A program made the translations under genes and the position numbers. Shown here piece after piece: positions 41,096-49,545 of a stretch of 64,000 nucleotides of DNA (the first letter of the stretch is position 1; each line of letters opens with the position of its first letter). This DNA is from Streptomyces sp. CHD11. Lineage in GTDB: Bacteria; Actinomycetota; Actinomycetes; Streptomycetales; Streptomycetaceae. The stretch spans positions 62,001 to 126,000 of the forward strand of contig NZ_JABTTS010000013.1 in NCBI RefSeq assembly GCF_018638295.1, read 5' to 3'. Below the pieces are notes generated by a model that ran no database searches, had not been told where the DNA came from, and saw nothing but the letters and a program-made list of their open reading frames with translations.

Positions 41096-41548
41096 ATGGT
41101 GGAGTCCAGCGGACCGGCGGAGGCGCTCGGTGGCGCGGCCGGCGCTCGGCGCTCATTCGCCGACAAGCTCAACCACCTGTTTCAGACCGTGAAGAACCCG
41201 GAGACCGGCAAGCGTTACACGAACGCCGAGGTCGCCCGGGCGATCTCCGTGTCCGAGAGTGCGATCTCACAGTTGCGGACTGGAGCTAAACCCAACCCCA
41301 CCTACACGACGGTGGAACGCCTTGCCGGCCACTTCCGCGTTAAAGAGCAGTACTTCTTCTCGGACTACGACGCTGAGGAGGCCGAGAAGGTGCGCGCCTC
41401 CATGGAGCTGATCGAGGCCGTGGTCGACAGCGAAGTACGCGGACTCGCGCTACGGGCCAACGGCCTTTCGGCAGGCAGCTTGAAAATGATCACCGACGTG
41501 ATCAACCAGGCACGCCGATGGGAAGGGCTCGACAAGCCCGAGCAGTGA
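41096..41548 (+). CDS. XRE-family transcriptional regulator
   Basis: 150 residues with GGGAGGAG before the start; an in-frame GTG one codon upstream (41093) is equally possible. The HTH occupies about residues 35-90: NHLFQTVKNPETGKRYTNAE, VARAISVSESAISQLRTGAK, with the recognition helix ESAISQLRTG. The C-terminal half is helical. The gene immediately upstream of an ImmA/IrrE protease is normally its substrate repressor. It probably controls the four-gene unit 41096-44062. Confidence 0.83.
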   Translation: MVESSGPAEALGGAAGARRSFADKLNHLFQTVKNPETGKRYTNAEVARAISVSESAISQLRTGAKPNPTYTTVERLAGHFRVKEQYFFSDYDAEEAEKVRASMELIEAVVDSEVRGLALRANGLSAGSLKMITDVINQARRWEGLDKPEQ

Positions 41549-41728
41549 TGTGACCTCTCTCACCGGCTGGGTGGATATGACTGGTATGCCGCACCTGGTC
41601 CTTCAAGATCGCCTTGGGTAACCGCCTATGCGTGTGCAAGGCTCCGCCGGAACCACTCGGAATGATGGATTCCGGTTAGCGGAGGCCGTGTCAGCGCTCA
41701 TTCGGGAGCTATAGCAAGGATCTCGTCC

Positions 41729-42283
41729 ATGTTCAATCGGCGATTTGCGCGCAGAGAGGCGCAGCTGAGGCGACTGTGCGAGGAGCAGTTGCGAGGGATC
41801 GAGATACCTGATCCCTACGCGGTGGACGAAATATGCCGGCAGCTCGCCATCAAGCGTGGCCGTCCTCTGCACCTCCACGAATTGCCTGAAACCGGAGGGG
41901 CCAACGCCCCCTGTGGAATGGTCCTCTCTTTCGACCAGGGGGACCACATCTTTCACGTTGCGGCTACCAGCGAACGGCATCGTGCGCAGATCGTGCGCCA
42001 CGAGCTGGCGCACCTGCTGCTCGGGCATGCCGATAGTAACGAAAGCGTCGTCAACTCCCTGCTGGGGATCCTCCCAGACGGAGTCGATCCCTCCGCCGTG
42101 CTCTCTGCTTTCGGCCGGACGAGCTACGACAGTGAAACCGAGTACGACGCCGAGATGGCTGCCTCCTGCCTGGGGGAGCTGTTTCAGGATCTCGCCCACT
42201 CGATTCGGGAACGAGGTCGGTCCGGCGCGGTGTCGCGGCTCGACGACGCTCTGGTCCACCCCCGGAGGAACCGCCGCTCATGA
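41729..42283 (+). CDS. ImmA/IrrE-family zinc metallopeptidase
   Basis: 184 residues with the zinc motif RHELAHLLLGH (His91-Glu92-x2-His95) and a preceding beta sheet (ICRQLAIKRGRPLHLHELPE, FHVAATSERHRAQIV). Family members cleave XRE-type repressors after a signal, switching on mobile-element or stress genes. The XRE gene lies 180 bp upstream. Stop overlaps the next start (ATGA). Confidence 0.85.
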   Translation: MFNRRFARREAQLRRLCEEQLRGIEIPDPYAVDEICRQLAIKRGRPLHLHELPETGGANAPCGMVLSFDQGDHIFHVAATSERHRAQIVRHELAHLLLGHADSNESVVNSLLGILPDGVDPSAVLSAFGRTSYDSETEYDAEMAASCLGELFQDLAHSIRERGRSGAVSRLDDALVHPRRNRRS

Positions 42284-43479
42284 GTACATCCACCATCGTC
42301 GCCGGCGTCCTCTGGCTGGTGGCCCTGTGGCGGTTGCCGTCCATCCGGCACTCCCACAAGCAGCGAAGCCTGGCGCTGACCCTGGCGACTCTCGCGGTTG
42401 CCATGACGTTCGAGGTACCGCAGGTCAAAGAGGCAGTCGACGCCGCCGTCGGTGCAGACGCCAGGCTGTCGCCGCTGCTGAAGCACCTGCTCGGCGTTAC
42501 CTCGGCGGCGTATCTGCTCGACTTCGTCATCGCAGTCGTTCGACCGCAGGGCCTGGCGCGTCGCACACGACTGGTGGCCGCCGGCGTGACGTTGCCCCTC
42601 ATGGTCGCTTCCTACGCTCTGGCCAACTGGACGCCGGGAGGGCCGGTCAGGCTCGGGGAGGGTCGCGGTGCCCTCTTCCCTGTCCTCTACATGGCGGTCT
42701 TCACGCTCTACATCGGCATCGCCATGGTCGTAGCGACGTGGCTGTTCCTCGGTGGCATACGCCACAGCCGGACTGTCCTTGGGAAGGCCGGCCTCGGATT
42801 TCTGGGCTTGGGCACCCTGCTCGGAAGCCTGTACGCGTTCCAGCGCATCGTCTTCGTGACGGTTCAGCTCGCCTCCGGCACCAGCTATCCAGACTTGGAG
42901 AACCTTCTCTCCACAACGCTGAAGCAGGCCACCGTCCTGTCGGTCGCACTCGGCGTCTGCTTGCCTCCTCTCTCTGTCGCCGTGGATTACGTCAAGGCGT
43001 GGAGCACCCTGCGGAAGCTGCATCCCCTCTGGGCGCAGCTCACGGAAGCGGCCCCGTACGTGGTGCTGGCGACATCCGTAGGCAGGTGGCGTATCCCCTT
43101 CCGATTGGAGCGGTGCGTCATCGAGATCGAGGATGCCTGCCTGGCACTTCGCGAGTACGTGTCAGTCGACATGTACGCAAAGGCTCGGAGGTTCGTCAGT
43201 CAAGAAGGGGTCGACGCGCAACTCGCTGACGCAGTGGCGGAAGCCTGCTGGTTGCGTGCAGCCGTCCAGAGCGCCCGAAACGGGGAACGACTACAGGGAG
43301 TGGAATATCCACCCCTCGGCGTCACTGGCCGAGACAGAGCGAGCGAACTGTCATGGTTGCGCACCGTTGCCCGCGCGTACCTCTCCTCGCCGGTCGTTTC
43401 GGATTTCGTCCGGCAAGAGCAGCCGTCCACCTTCCACGGGCAGGGCGATTCGGAAAGGACCTCCTCACATGACAACTGA
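42280..43479 (+). CDS. MAB_1171c-like integral membrane protein
   Basis: 399 residues with seven hydrophobic segments in the first 240 (TIVAGVLWLVALWRL, SAAYLLDFVIAVV, VTLPLMVASYALANW, LYMAVFTLYIGIAMVV, LGFLGLGTLLGSLYAF, ATVLSVALGVCLPPLSV). A cytoplasmic domain follows: TLRKLHPLWAQLTEAAPYVV, then RLERCVIEIEDACLALREYV, the pattern of the MAB_1171c/DUF6545 family. In Streptomyces, such genes repeatedly follow XRE plus ImmA/IrrE pairs. Transport activity has not been shown. Confidence 0.72.
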   Translation: MSTSTIVAGVLWLVALWRLPSIRHSHKQRSLALTLATLAVAMTFEVPQVKEAVDAAVGADARLSPLLKHLLGVTSAAYLLDFVIAVVRPQGLARRTRLVAAGVTLPLMVASYALANWTPGGPVRLGEGRGALFPVLYMAVFTLYIGIAMVVATWLFLGGIRHSRTVLGKAGLGFLGLGTLLGSLYAFQRIVFVTVQLASGTSYPDLENLLSTTLKQATVLSVALGVCLPPLSVAVDYVKAWSTLRKLHPLWAQLTEAAPYVVLATSVGRWRIPFRLERCVIEIEDACLALREYVSVDMYAKARRFVSQEGVDAQLADAVAEACWLRAAVQSARNGERLQGVEYPPLGVTGRDRASELSWLRTVARAYLSSPVVSDFVRQEQPSTFHGQGDSERTSSHDN

Positions 43480-44062
43480 CCTTCGCCCCAGCGAGTCGCA
43501 GATGGCCCGCCGTATTACGGACTGGCTTGAACCGAAGAACTGGATCATCGCTGTCACCCTGCTGGTCGGTTGGCACACCGCGCAATGGACAGGTGTTGCC
43601 TGGGGAGTAGTCGGCGCCCTTTTCGCGGCCGTCATCCCAATCACCTTCATCAAGTACGGCATTCGCAAGGGTCACTGGGGCGACAGGCACGTCGGGGCGA
43701 AGCCAGCACGGCTTGTCGTGATGGCCGTCATCCTGCTCTCCGTAGCCACCGGCATCGTCCTGATGCTAGTTGCGGGGGCGCCGCGCACCATGGTTGGTCT
43801 CATCGTCTCGATGTTGGTGACGCTCGCGATCCTCACTGCAATCACCTTCGCCTGGAAGATCTCCGTTCATCAGGCCGTGTCAGCGGGTGCCTGCGCGATG
43901 CTCGTGCAGACCTATGGGCCGTGGATGGCTCTTGGCTTCCTGCTGGTCATCCTCGTTGGCTGGTCCCGCATCGAACTGCGTGACCACACACGCAACCAAG
44001 TAGTCGCCGGCACCATCCTTGGCACCATCGTGGCGGCGGCGGTGTTCCATCTGGCGCGCTGA
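43469..44062 (+). CDS. PAP2-like membrane phosphatase relative
   Basis: 197 residues with six hydrophobic segments. It overlaps the preceding gene by 11 bp. FAWKISVHQAVSAGA and GWSRIELRDHTRNQVVAG resemble PAP2 motifs 2 and 3 (SRxxxxxHT), but the canonical PSGH is SVH and the first motif is incomplete. It may be a PAP2-fold protein with altered activity. Last gene of the XRE/ImmA unit. Confidence 0.65.
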   Translation: MTTDLRPSESQMARRITDWLEPKNWIIAVTLLVGWHTAQWTGVAWGVVGALFAAVIPITFIKYGIRKGHWGDRHVGAKPARLVVMAVILLSVATGIVLMLVAGAPRTMVGLIVSMLVTLAILTAITFAWKISVHQAVSAGACAMLVQTYGPWMALGFLLVILVGWSRIELRDHTRNQVVAGTILGTIVAAAVFHLAR

Positions 44063-44202
44063 CCCGGTGGTGGGAGCCCAGCAGGCCCACTTCTCGGTGC
44101 GATGCTGCCGCCCGCAGTCAAGCGTGGGCGGCAGTCCTGCTCTGGATCAGACCGGCCGGAGAAGCGTCGCGTCGGACACAGGGGATTCGGGGACGTGCTT
44201 GA

Positions 44203-44580
44203 TACGTTCGAGCCCCCCACGAGCTGCTCTCCGAGTACGGCGACAAGCTCGGCGTGATCCCCGAGGAGGGACTGCACGCCACGGTCCAGGGAATCCATGA
44301 CGCGATCGACGACAGCCAGCTGGACAAGCTGCGGGCCACCCTGCGTGACGAGTTGGCCGGCATAGACCCGTTCCAGGTCCAGCTCGGTCTGGTGTGGCCC
44401 GGCGTCACCGCCGTGACGGTCGCCGTCTACCCGGAGGACGGGACGGCCGAGCTCAACGGATGCGTCCGCACGGCGATGGGTAAGGTGCCCGGAATCACTT
44501 TGAGGGCTCCTGAGCTGCGGTTTTGGGCCTACTCGTCGCTAGCGTACGTACTCGCAGAACTCCGGATACTCGCTCAGTAG
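44203..44580 (+). pseudogene. truncated 2H phosphoesterase (2'-5' RNA ligase-like)
   Basis: The frame opens after a TGA at 44200 and encodes HELLSEYGDKLGVIPEEGLH, then HATVQG in the position of the first HxT motif, FQVQLGLVWPG, VAVYPEDG and YSSLAY where the second HxS/T motif is expected (the His is Tyr). About 50 N-terminal residues are missing and one catalytic His is lost. A short form could start at the GTG 44254. Confidence 0.5.
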
Positions 44581-44594
44581 CACGAGGACGTGAG

Positions 44595-44615
44595 GGCAGG
44601 GGCCTCCGCCCTGCC
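44595..44615 (+). terminator. hairpin after the 2H relic
   Basis: GGCAGGG and CCCTGCC with a 7-nt loop, 14 bp after the stop at 44580. A second hairpin on the far side serves the converging operon. Confidence 0.4.
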
Positions 44616-44672
44616 AGGTCTTCTTGGGGGTGAAGAAGTTCTCCAACGTTGGGCTCCTGATGTGGTGAAGCT

Positions 44673-44697
44673 GCCTGCCTCGACGGTAGCGGCAGGC
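44673..44697 (-). terminator. hairpin at the end of the biosynthetic operon
   Basis: GCCTGCC and GGCAGGC form a 7-bp stem 56 bp past the stop of the HExxH gene on the minus strand. A plausible terminator of the eleven-gene operon. Confidence 0.4.
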
Positions 44698-44752
44698 TGG
44701 GCGTGTGTTCTGCGCCGGAAGATTTTTGAAGTTCCTGCGGTCTACGAGTGGT

Positions 44753-45664
44753 TCAGAGTGCGCGGGCGTGCTGGAAGATGATGTCGAGCCGTTCACGCAG
44801 CCCGGGGTCGGGGATCAACTTCACGGCGCGGGCGAAGTCGTCATGGGCGGCAGCCAGATGGGGCCGCTGTTGACGTTCGTGGTCGGCGAGGACGGCGTTT
44901 GCGGCCCCGGTGGCGCCGGGACGGGCCCGGGCGGCGTAGATCATCGTGAGGGGGAAGGCGAAGCAGGCGTGGAGGAACCCGTACGCTGGCCGCTGGGTGC
45001 CACGCCACGGGGAGAAGTACGTCTCGTCGTCGGGGATCGTGATGTGGAGCGCGGCGAGGGCGTCGTTGAGCCAGTTGTGGGCGGCTTCGTGGACGAGGTC
45101 GCGGCCCAGCACGGCAGCGTCACCGGTGTGGTCGGTGAAGACGGTCGCCGGCAGACGGGTGATGGCGAAGCTGCGCAGGGTGTGGTCGGGACGGCGCCGG
45201 CCGGTCAGGCAGATCACGGCGGCGTGCGCTGCGGCGAGAGCATCAAGGCGGGTGGCTGCGATGTGGCCGAAGGCATCGTCGGCCAGCACGGCCAGGGCCT
45301 CGGCGGCGCCGGTCGTGTCGGGACCGATGACGTAGTACGGGGTGTCGGAGTGCGGGCCGCGGATCATCTCGTCCTCGTTCGGGGCAATCACGATGCGCGG
45401 GCCGAGGCAGGAGGAGTGGGCCAGACGGGACAAGGCGGGCCCGGCGGTGTCGCGGTACCAGTCGAGTGTGGTCGCGTCGCGGCGGCGGGCGGCGTTCTCG
45501 GCGCCTTCGAGTCGGTGGTGCGCCAGGGCGTAGGCAAGGGGCAGCGCCTCGTCGTCCGGCGGTGAGACAGAACCGGGGTGGAGCAGGGTCAGGGTGGCGG
45601 AGGTGCGTTCGCGGCGGTGGGCGGTGATGGCGTCCAGATCGAGGGCGGCGGCGATGTCGTTCAT
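44753..45664 (-). CDS. HExxH-motif protein, aKG-HExxH peptide beta-hydroxylase type
   Basis: 303 residues. RDLVHEAAHNWLND places His192-Glu193-x2-His196 in a helix. Upstream strands (PRIVIAPNEDEMIRG) and the downstream FSPWRGTQRPAYGFLHACFA, with a later His/Glu region, fit the HExxH family found with radical SAM enzymes in peptide natural product clusters. Recent family knowledge describes members as alpha-ketoglutarate-dependent beta-hydroxylases and not proteases. It is the last gene of the operon, 96 bp after the 56-residue peptide, which is its best substrate candidate. Family placement is by motif and context. Confidence 0.72.
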   Translation of the reverse strand: MNDIAAALDLDAITAHRRERTSATLTLLHPGSVSPPDDEALPLAYALAHHRLEGAENAARRRDATTLDWYRDTAGPALSRLAHSSCLGPRIVIAPNEDEMIRGPHSDTPYYVIGPDTTGAAEALAVLADDAFGHIAATRLDALAAAHAAVICLTGRRRPDHTLRSFAITRLPATVFTDHTGDAAVLGRDLVHEAAHNWLNDALAALHITIPDDETYFSPWRGTQRPAYGFLHACFAFPLTMIYAARARPGATGAANAVLADHERQQRPHLAAAHDDFARAVKLIPDPGLRERLDIIFQHARAL

Positions 45665-45760
45665 GTCGGGAGGCTCCCTTGGCAGCGGGCCCCGGTGCCG
45701 GGCCCTGGGGGCGTCGGCACCGGGTCTGAGATGTGGGGCAGGCCGGATGGCCCAGCCCGA

Positions 45761-45931
45761 TCAGCTGGCGCTGTCCGCCTCCGGGGTGGCCGGCGCCAAT
45801 TCGGCGCCGGCGGGGGCGCTCCAGGCGTCAGCGGAGACGCTGGAGGTGTGGGCGGTCAGGCGCACGGTGCCGCCGTCGTCCCGCAGCTGGTCCACCGCGG
45901 CGAGGAACTCGCCGCACACATCGGTCGTCAT
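45761..45931 (-). CDS. 56-residue candidate precursor peptide
   Basis: ATG at 45931 with GGAGGA upstream: MTTDVCGEFLAAVDQLRDDG, then a Thr/Ser/Ala-rich second half (TVRLTAHTSSVSADAWSAP, ending EADSAS). It lies between the 2OG oxygenase and HExxH genes. Small size, strong Shine-Dalgarno, helical acidic leader-like half and small-residue tail fit a ribosomally made peptide substrate. It lacks the FxSxx terminus of the Fxs system. It could instead be a carrier or regulator. Confidence 0.6.
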   Translation of the reverse strand: MTTDVCGEFLAAVDQLRDDGGTVRLTAHTSSVSADAWSAPAGAELAPATPEADSAS

Positions 45932-46011
45932 CTCTTCCTCCGTGGGTTGCAGGGTCTGGTCCAGGTGCAGCCCGCCAGGGGCGGGCTGCGTATGCGCGGG
46001 GGCATAGCCGG

Positions 46012-46725
46012 TCAGGCTTCGCTGATCAGCCAGCTGATGAACTTGCGTTCGCGCCCCGTGTGGACCGGCTCGGTGCCGTGGGTTACCTGGGATCCGTACA
46101 GCAGCGCGGTGCCGGGGGCGGGGTGCACGCTCCAGCGGGTGCGCGGCATGGTGCGGAACCAGTCGGCGGAGTGGTCGGCTCCGTCGTGGGTGAACGCCAT
46201 GGCCGGGTCGTAGCCGTCGCCGCCGTGATGGTCGCTCCACAGGGCGGAGTGGGAGGTGGTTTCGACGAAGAACTCCCCTCCGTCTTCGGCGTGTTCGAGG
46301 ACGACGCTGATCCCGGCGAGCTGACGGACGGGGTCGGTGGGGTTGGGTGCGATGCCGTCGACGTGCGGGGTGATGTGTTGTCCGGGGGCGTACTCGACGT
46401 ACATCCATTCGCGGCAGGAGGTCAGGGCGGGCAGGGCTCGCCGTAGTGCGGGCATCGCCCGCTCGACGGCGTGGGCGAGGATCTTGGCCGCGGTCTCGGG
46501 CGGCGGGTGGATTTCGAGGCGGCCGACGGGTTCGTAGACGGCCATAGCCTGCTCGCTGGTGCGGCCGGGGATGGAGTGCAGGGTGGTGGTGCGCTCGGTG
46601 TCGAAACGGCGGAGGCCGTCATCGCCGAGGGCGTCATCCACGGCGCTGATCAGCGTGGTGATCTCTTCGGGGGTGAGGAAGTTTTCGATGCTGGAGACGG
46701 TGAGCGTCTCCGCTATATGGATCAT
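46012..46725 (-). CDS. 2OG-Fe(II) oxygenase
   Basis: 237 residues from the ATG at 46725, which overlaps the radical SAM stop (ATGA). A double-stranded beta-helix is indicated by YVEYAPGQHITPHVDG (His121, Asp123), VVLEHAEDGGEFF, GTALLYGSQVTHGTEPV (distal His216) and GRERKFISWL (Arg for 2-oxoglutarate). It resembles prolyl-4-hydroxylase-type enzymes. A likely tailoring hydroxylase acting on the peptide or its derivative. Confidence 0.88.
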   Translation of the reverse strand: MIHIAETLTVSSIENFLTPEEITTLISAVDDALGDDGLRRFDTERTTTLHSIPGRTSEQAMAVYEPVGRLEIHPPPETAAKILAHAVERAMPALRRALPALTSCREWMYVEYAPGQHITPHVDGIAPNPTDPVRQLAGISVVLEHAEDGGEFFVETTSHSALWSDHHGGDGYDPAMAFTHDGADHSADWFRTMPRTRWSVHPAPGTALLYGSQVTHGTEPVHTGRERKFISWLISEA

Positions 46726-48602
46726 CGTGCCTCCCGGGCAGGGCGGGGCGGACGGAGGGCGCAGGCACATCCGGTGACGGCCGGCGTGTGACGGGCGACG
46801 TGCGTGAGCGTGCGCACGGCCTGGTCGAGGCCGGTGAAGTAGTCGGCCCATGTGCTGTCGGGGGCCGGCGTGAGAGTGAGGTTGAGGACGGACTTGCGGC
46901 GGCCGGTGCGGGAGCTGGTCAGGTCGGTGCGTGCGACGTGGCCGGTGATGGCGGGGGGCAGGTAGCCGTCAGCGGCGGCGAGTGCGTGGCACAGTCGGGC
47001 GGCGAGTGCGGCGTACTCGGTGCGGGTGCGCGGCAGCAGGCCGACGCGGAACGCGGACGGGGCCAGGTCCGTGCCGGTGTGGGCGTGTCCCTGGCAGGAG
47101 TCGTAGGTGACGGCCTGCCAACTGCGGGTGATCGTGTCGACCAGCGGCCACACCCGGTCCTCGATGCCCTCGCGCCACTGGGGGTGGTGCGGGTCGAGGT
47201 CGTCGGCCGCCTGTTCGCCGGGCAGGCCGGTGGTGTTGATGTTGCCGTGGTCGCTGGTCCGGAGCCGGGCCGGGGAACGGAGGGCTGCCGGATCGTCCCA
47301 GCGGGTGAGGAAGGCGTCGGTGTCGTCCATGCTGTTCGGGGCGAGGGGCCGCCAGTGGGCGCGGAGGCAGTGAGCGCCGGCCGGGTGGTCGGGGGCAGCG
47401 AGCAGGTGAGCCATTCCGTCGATGAGGCGCCCGCGGTAGTCGCAGTACGCGTCATCGCTGCCGGTCGCCTGGGCCATGCGCCAGCGGGTCGCGGTGCACC
47501 CGCCGCCGCAGACCGCCAGGTACGGGCAGGAGACGCACTTCGTCATCAGCTCTCGTCCGGCGGTGAGCAGCGGGTTGGCGTGTTGGGCCTCGATGACGTC
47601 CGTCTCGCTGCGGGCGGCGGCGAGCGGCAGCAGGTGGGCCTGGGGCCAGGGCAGTTCGTCGCACGAGCCGAATCGGCCGTCGGGGTAGGCGGTGAAGACG
47701 TGGGAGCACTTGTGCGCGGCGAAGTGGCAGTGGGCGGTGTCCAGTCCCTTAAGTCGGCGGATCGTGGCGACGGCCGGGTCGAGTTTGATCCGACGGAAGT
47801 GGCCGGCGCCGATCCAGCGGGCGGCGGCCTCGAGGACGAACTCGGCGTACTGGACGGGAGTGATCGCCCAGGCCGCGCCCTCGGCACCGACCGCACGGGC
47901 CTGGATGAGGCGGCTGGGGCTGGTGCGTCGGCCGGACGCCGTGAGCGGCTTGGTGACGGTGGTGTCGAAGGCGGGCAGGAGGTGCACGGCGCGTACCGCG
48001 TCGAAGGCGGCGATGTGATCGATGACCTCTGCGGCGCGGCTCAGGACGGCGGGGGTGACCACGGTGACGATGCCGCAGGTGCGTCCGCGTTCGGCCAGCA
48101 GATTCAGCGCCTTCACGATGCGCGGGTAGATCGCGGTGCCGTCGTAGCCGATCCGCCAGGAGTTGCCCTGTTCGTCGCCGTCCATGGAGATGCCGATGTG
48201 CAGGCCCGGGTAGTGGGCGTCGAACAGGTCGAGCCACTTGCCGTCCAGCCGCACGCCGTTGGTCTGCAGGTGGACGCGGTGCACGGTGGGCTGGGCGGCG
48301 AGTTCGTCGAGGAGCGCGGCCATGGCGTCCTTGCCGACGGTCAGAGGTTCCCCGCCGTGCAGTTCGATCGCGAGAGGTCGCTCACCGAAGCTCTGGCCGA
48401 GGCGGCGTATCTGCTTGACGGTGATCTGGGCGCCGCCGGGGGCGAGTTTGCGCTTCTCGAAGCAGTAAAGGCAGTCGACGTCGCAGGTCTCACCTCGCAG
48501 CTTGAGGACGACGGAGACCGCCGCGGCGTGGTCGGTGTCCTCCAGAGGCCGCCACACGTCGGCGCCGACGGTCGTGGTGGGGGTGGTAAGCGTGCTGCGC
48601 AT
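46722..48602 (-). CDS. radical SAM/SPASM enzyme with extra C-terminal domain
   Basis: 626 residues from the ATG at 48602 (GGAGGT upstream). ETCDVDCLYCFEK holds the cluster motif Cys40, Cys44, Cys47, preceded by VSVVLKLRG. IELHGGEPL and GISMDGDEQGN are standard in peptide-maturing members. A SPASM region (HKCSHVFTAYPDGRFGSCDE, then KCVSCPYLAVCGGGC) provides ligands for auxiliary clusters. The last 180 residues (from MDDTDAFLTRWDD) form an unrecognised domain. The set is closest in layout to FxsB-like enzymes that make ring crosslinks in peptides. Central enzyme of the operon. Confidence 0.88.
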   Translation of the reverse strand: MRSTLTTPTTTVGADVWRPLEDTDHAAAVSVVLKLRGETCDVDCLYCFEKRKLAPGGAQITVKQIRRLGQSFGERPLAIELHGGEPLTVGKDAMAALLDELAAQPTVHRVHLQTNGVRLDGKWLDLFDAHYPGLHIGISMDGDEQGNSWRIGYDGTAIYPRIVKALNLLAERGRTCGIVTVVTPAVLSRAAEVIDHIAAFDAVRAVHLLPAFDTTVTKPLTASGRRTSPSRLIQARAVGAEGAAWAITPVQYAEFVLEAAARWIGAGHFRRIKLDPAVATIRRLKGLDTAHCHFAAHKCSHVFTAYPDGRFGSCDELPWPQAHLLPLAAARSETDVIEAQHANPLLTAGRELMTKCVSCPYLAVCGGGCTATRWRMAQATGSDDAYCDYRGRLIDGMAHLLAAPDHPAGAHCLRAHWRPLAPNSMDDTDAFLTRWDDPAALRSPARLRTSDHGNINTTGLPGEQAADDLDPHHPQWREGIEDRVWPLVDTITRSWQAVTYDSCQGHAHTGTDLAPSAFRVGLLPRTRTEYAALAARLCHALAAADGYLPPAITGHVARTDLTSSRTGRRKSVLNLTLTPAPDSTWADYFTGLDQAVRTLTHVARHTPAVTGCACALRPPRPAREAR

Positions 48603-48636
48603 CGGGACCTCCCCGGTCGAGGGTGGGCGGATGGGT

Positions 48637-49545
48637 TCAGCTGCGGGCGCGGCGTGCGGCGGACTTCTGCCAGGCGCGTATTGAGCCGTCGGTGAGCGGG
48701 ACGCGGGCATCTCCGCGGCGCAGGAACCAGCCGTCGCTGTATCGCTGCGGCAGCCAGCCGAAGCCGCCGAGCCCTGCCTCGTCGACCGGCTCGGGCTCGG
48801 CATCGGTGGGCCAGAGGACGAGCAGGGCGTCGGCGAGGCGTGCTTGGACGGAGGCGAAGAAGGGACTGTGCGCGGCGGCGCTCAGCCACCGCGGCTCGGG
48901 CAGCGCGGGGACGGGCCTGAACGCTTCAGCGTGGTCTCTGCTCAGCAGGCTCGGTAGCCATTTCTCACCGAGCAGCGGAGCGCCGGCCGCGACGGTCTCG
49001 GCCTGGGCAACGACGCGGGCGAGCTGGTTCCACACCAGGTCGGCGTGGGGGTACAGGCCGCTCTGGGCCAGACCGAGAAGGTCTTCGGCCAGGCTCGCCG
49101 CCGCCTCGCATCGGTCCGCAAGCGCCCACCGTTGATAGGTCGCCCGCTGCTCGGGCACCAGGATCTCCGCATGGGCCGGTGCCGTGACCAGCGGCCGGGC
49201 AGTGCGCAGGAGGGTGAGGTCACTGAGCTGGGCTCGGACGGTGCGGAACGTCTCGATGCCGTCGCGGGTCACGGTGAACGCGTCGAGCAGTGTGCGCCAG
49301 TCGTGCACGGTTCTCTTGCTCACCGCCCGGACGTCCACGCGGATGCCGTAGATGAGGCTGGATCCCGGTCCGGAGACGGCCTCTGGGGTGATCAGGAGCA
49401 GATCCACGTCACTGTGCTGGTGGGCCAGACCTTCGGCGAGCGCGCCCACCAGCCACACGTCGGCACCGGCATACTCGTCTGCCAACACGGCGGCGGCGTG
49501 CTCGGCGACCTGCAGTCGCGTATCCAGCCACGGGGCGGCGGTCAT
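48637..49545 (-). CDS. nucleotidyltransferase-fold protein
   Basis: 302 residues from the ATG at 49545 (ATGA overlap with the dehydrogenase stop). WLVGALAEGLAHQHSDVDLLLI is the Pol-beta-type nucleotidyltransferase signature (G-S/A...DxD), and the next acidic residue is in IRVDVRAV. The remainder is helical (EAAASLAEDLLGLAQSGLY) as in kanamycin-nucleotidyltransferase-like proteins. It could activate a biosynthetic intermediate with a nucleotide or modify tRNA or a small molecule. Confidence 0.78.
   Translation of the reverse strand: MTAAPWLDTRLQVAEHAAAVLADEYAGADVWLVGALAEGLAHQHSDVDLLLITPEAVSGPGSSLIYGIRVDVRAVSKRTVHDWRTLLDAFTVTRDGIETFRTVRAQLSDLTLLRTARPLVTAPAHAEILVPEQRATYQRWALADRCEAAASLAEDLLGLAQSGLYPHADLVWNQLARVVAQAETVAAGAPLLGEKWLPSLLSRDHAEAFRPVPALPEPRWLSAAAHSPFFASVQARLADALLVLWPTDAEPEPVDEAGLGGFGWLPQRYSDGWFLRRGDARVPLTDGSIRAWQKSAARRARS

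Noticed and set aside
46788..48695. 635-codon plus-strand frame
   Set aside because: Antisense to the radical SAM gene, whose cluster and SPASM motifs fix the real strand.
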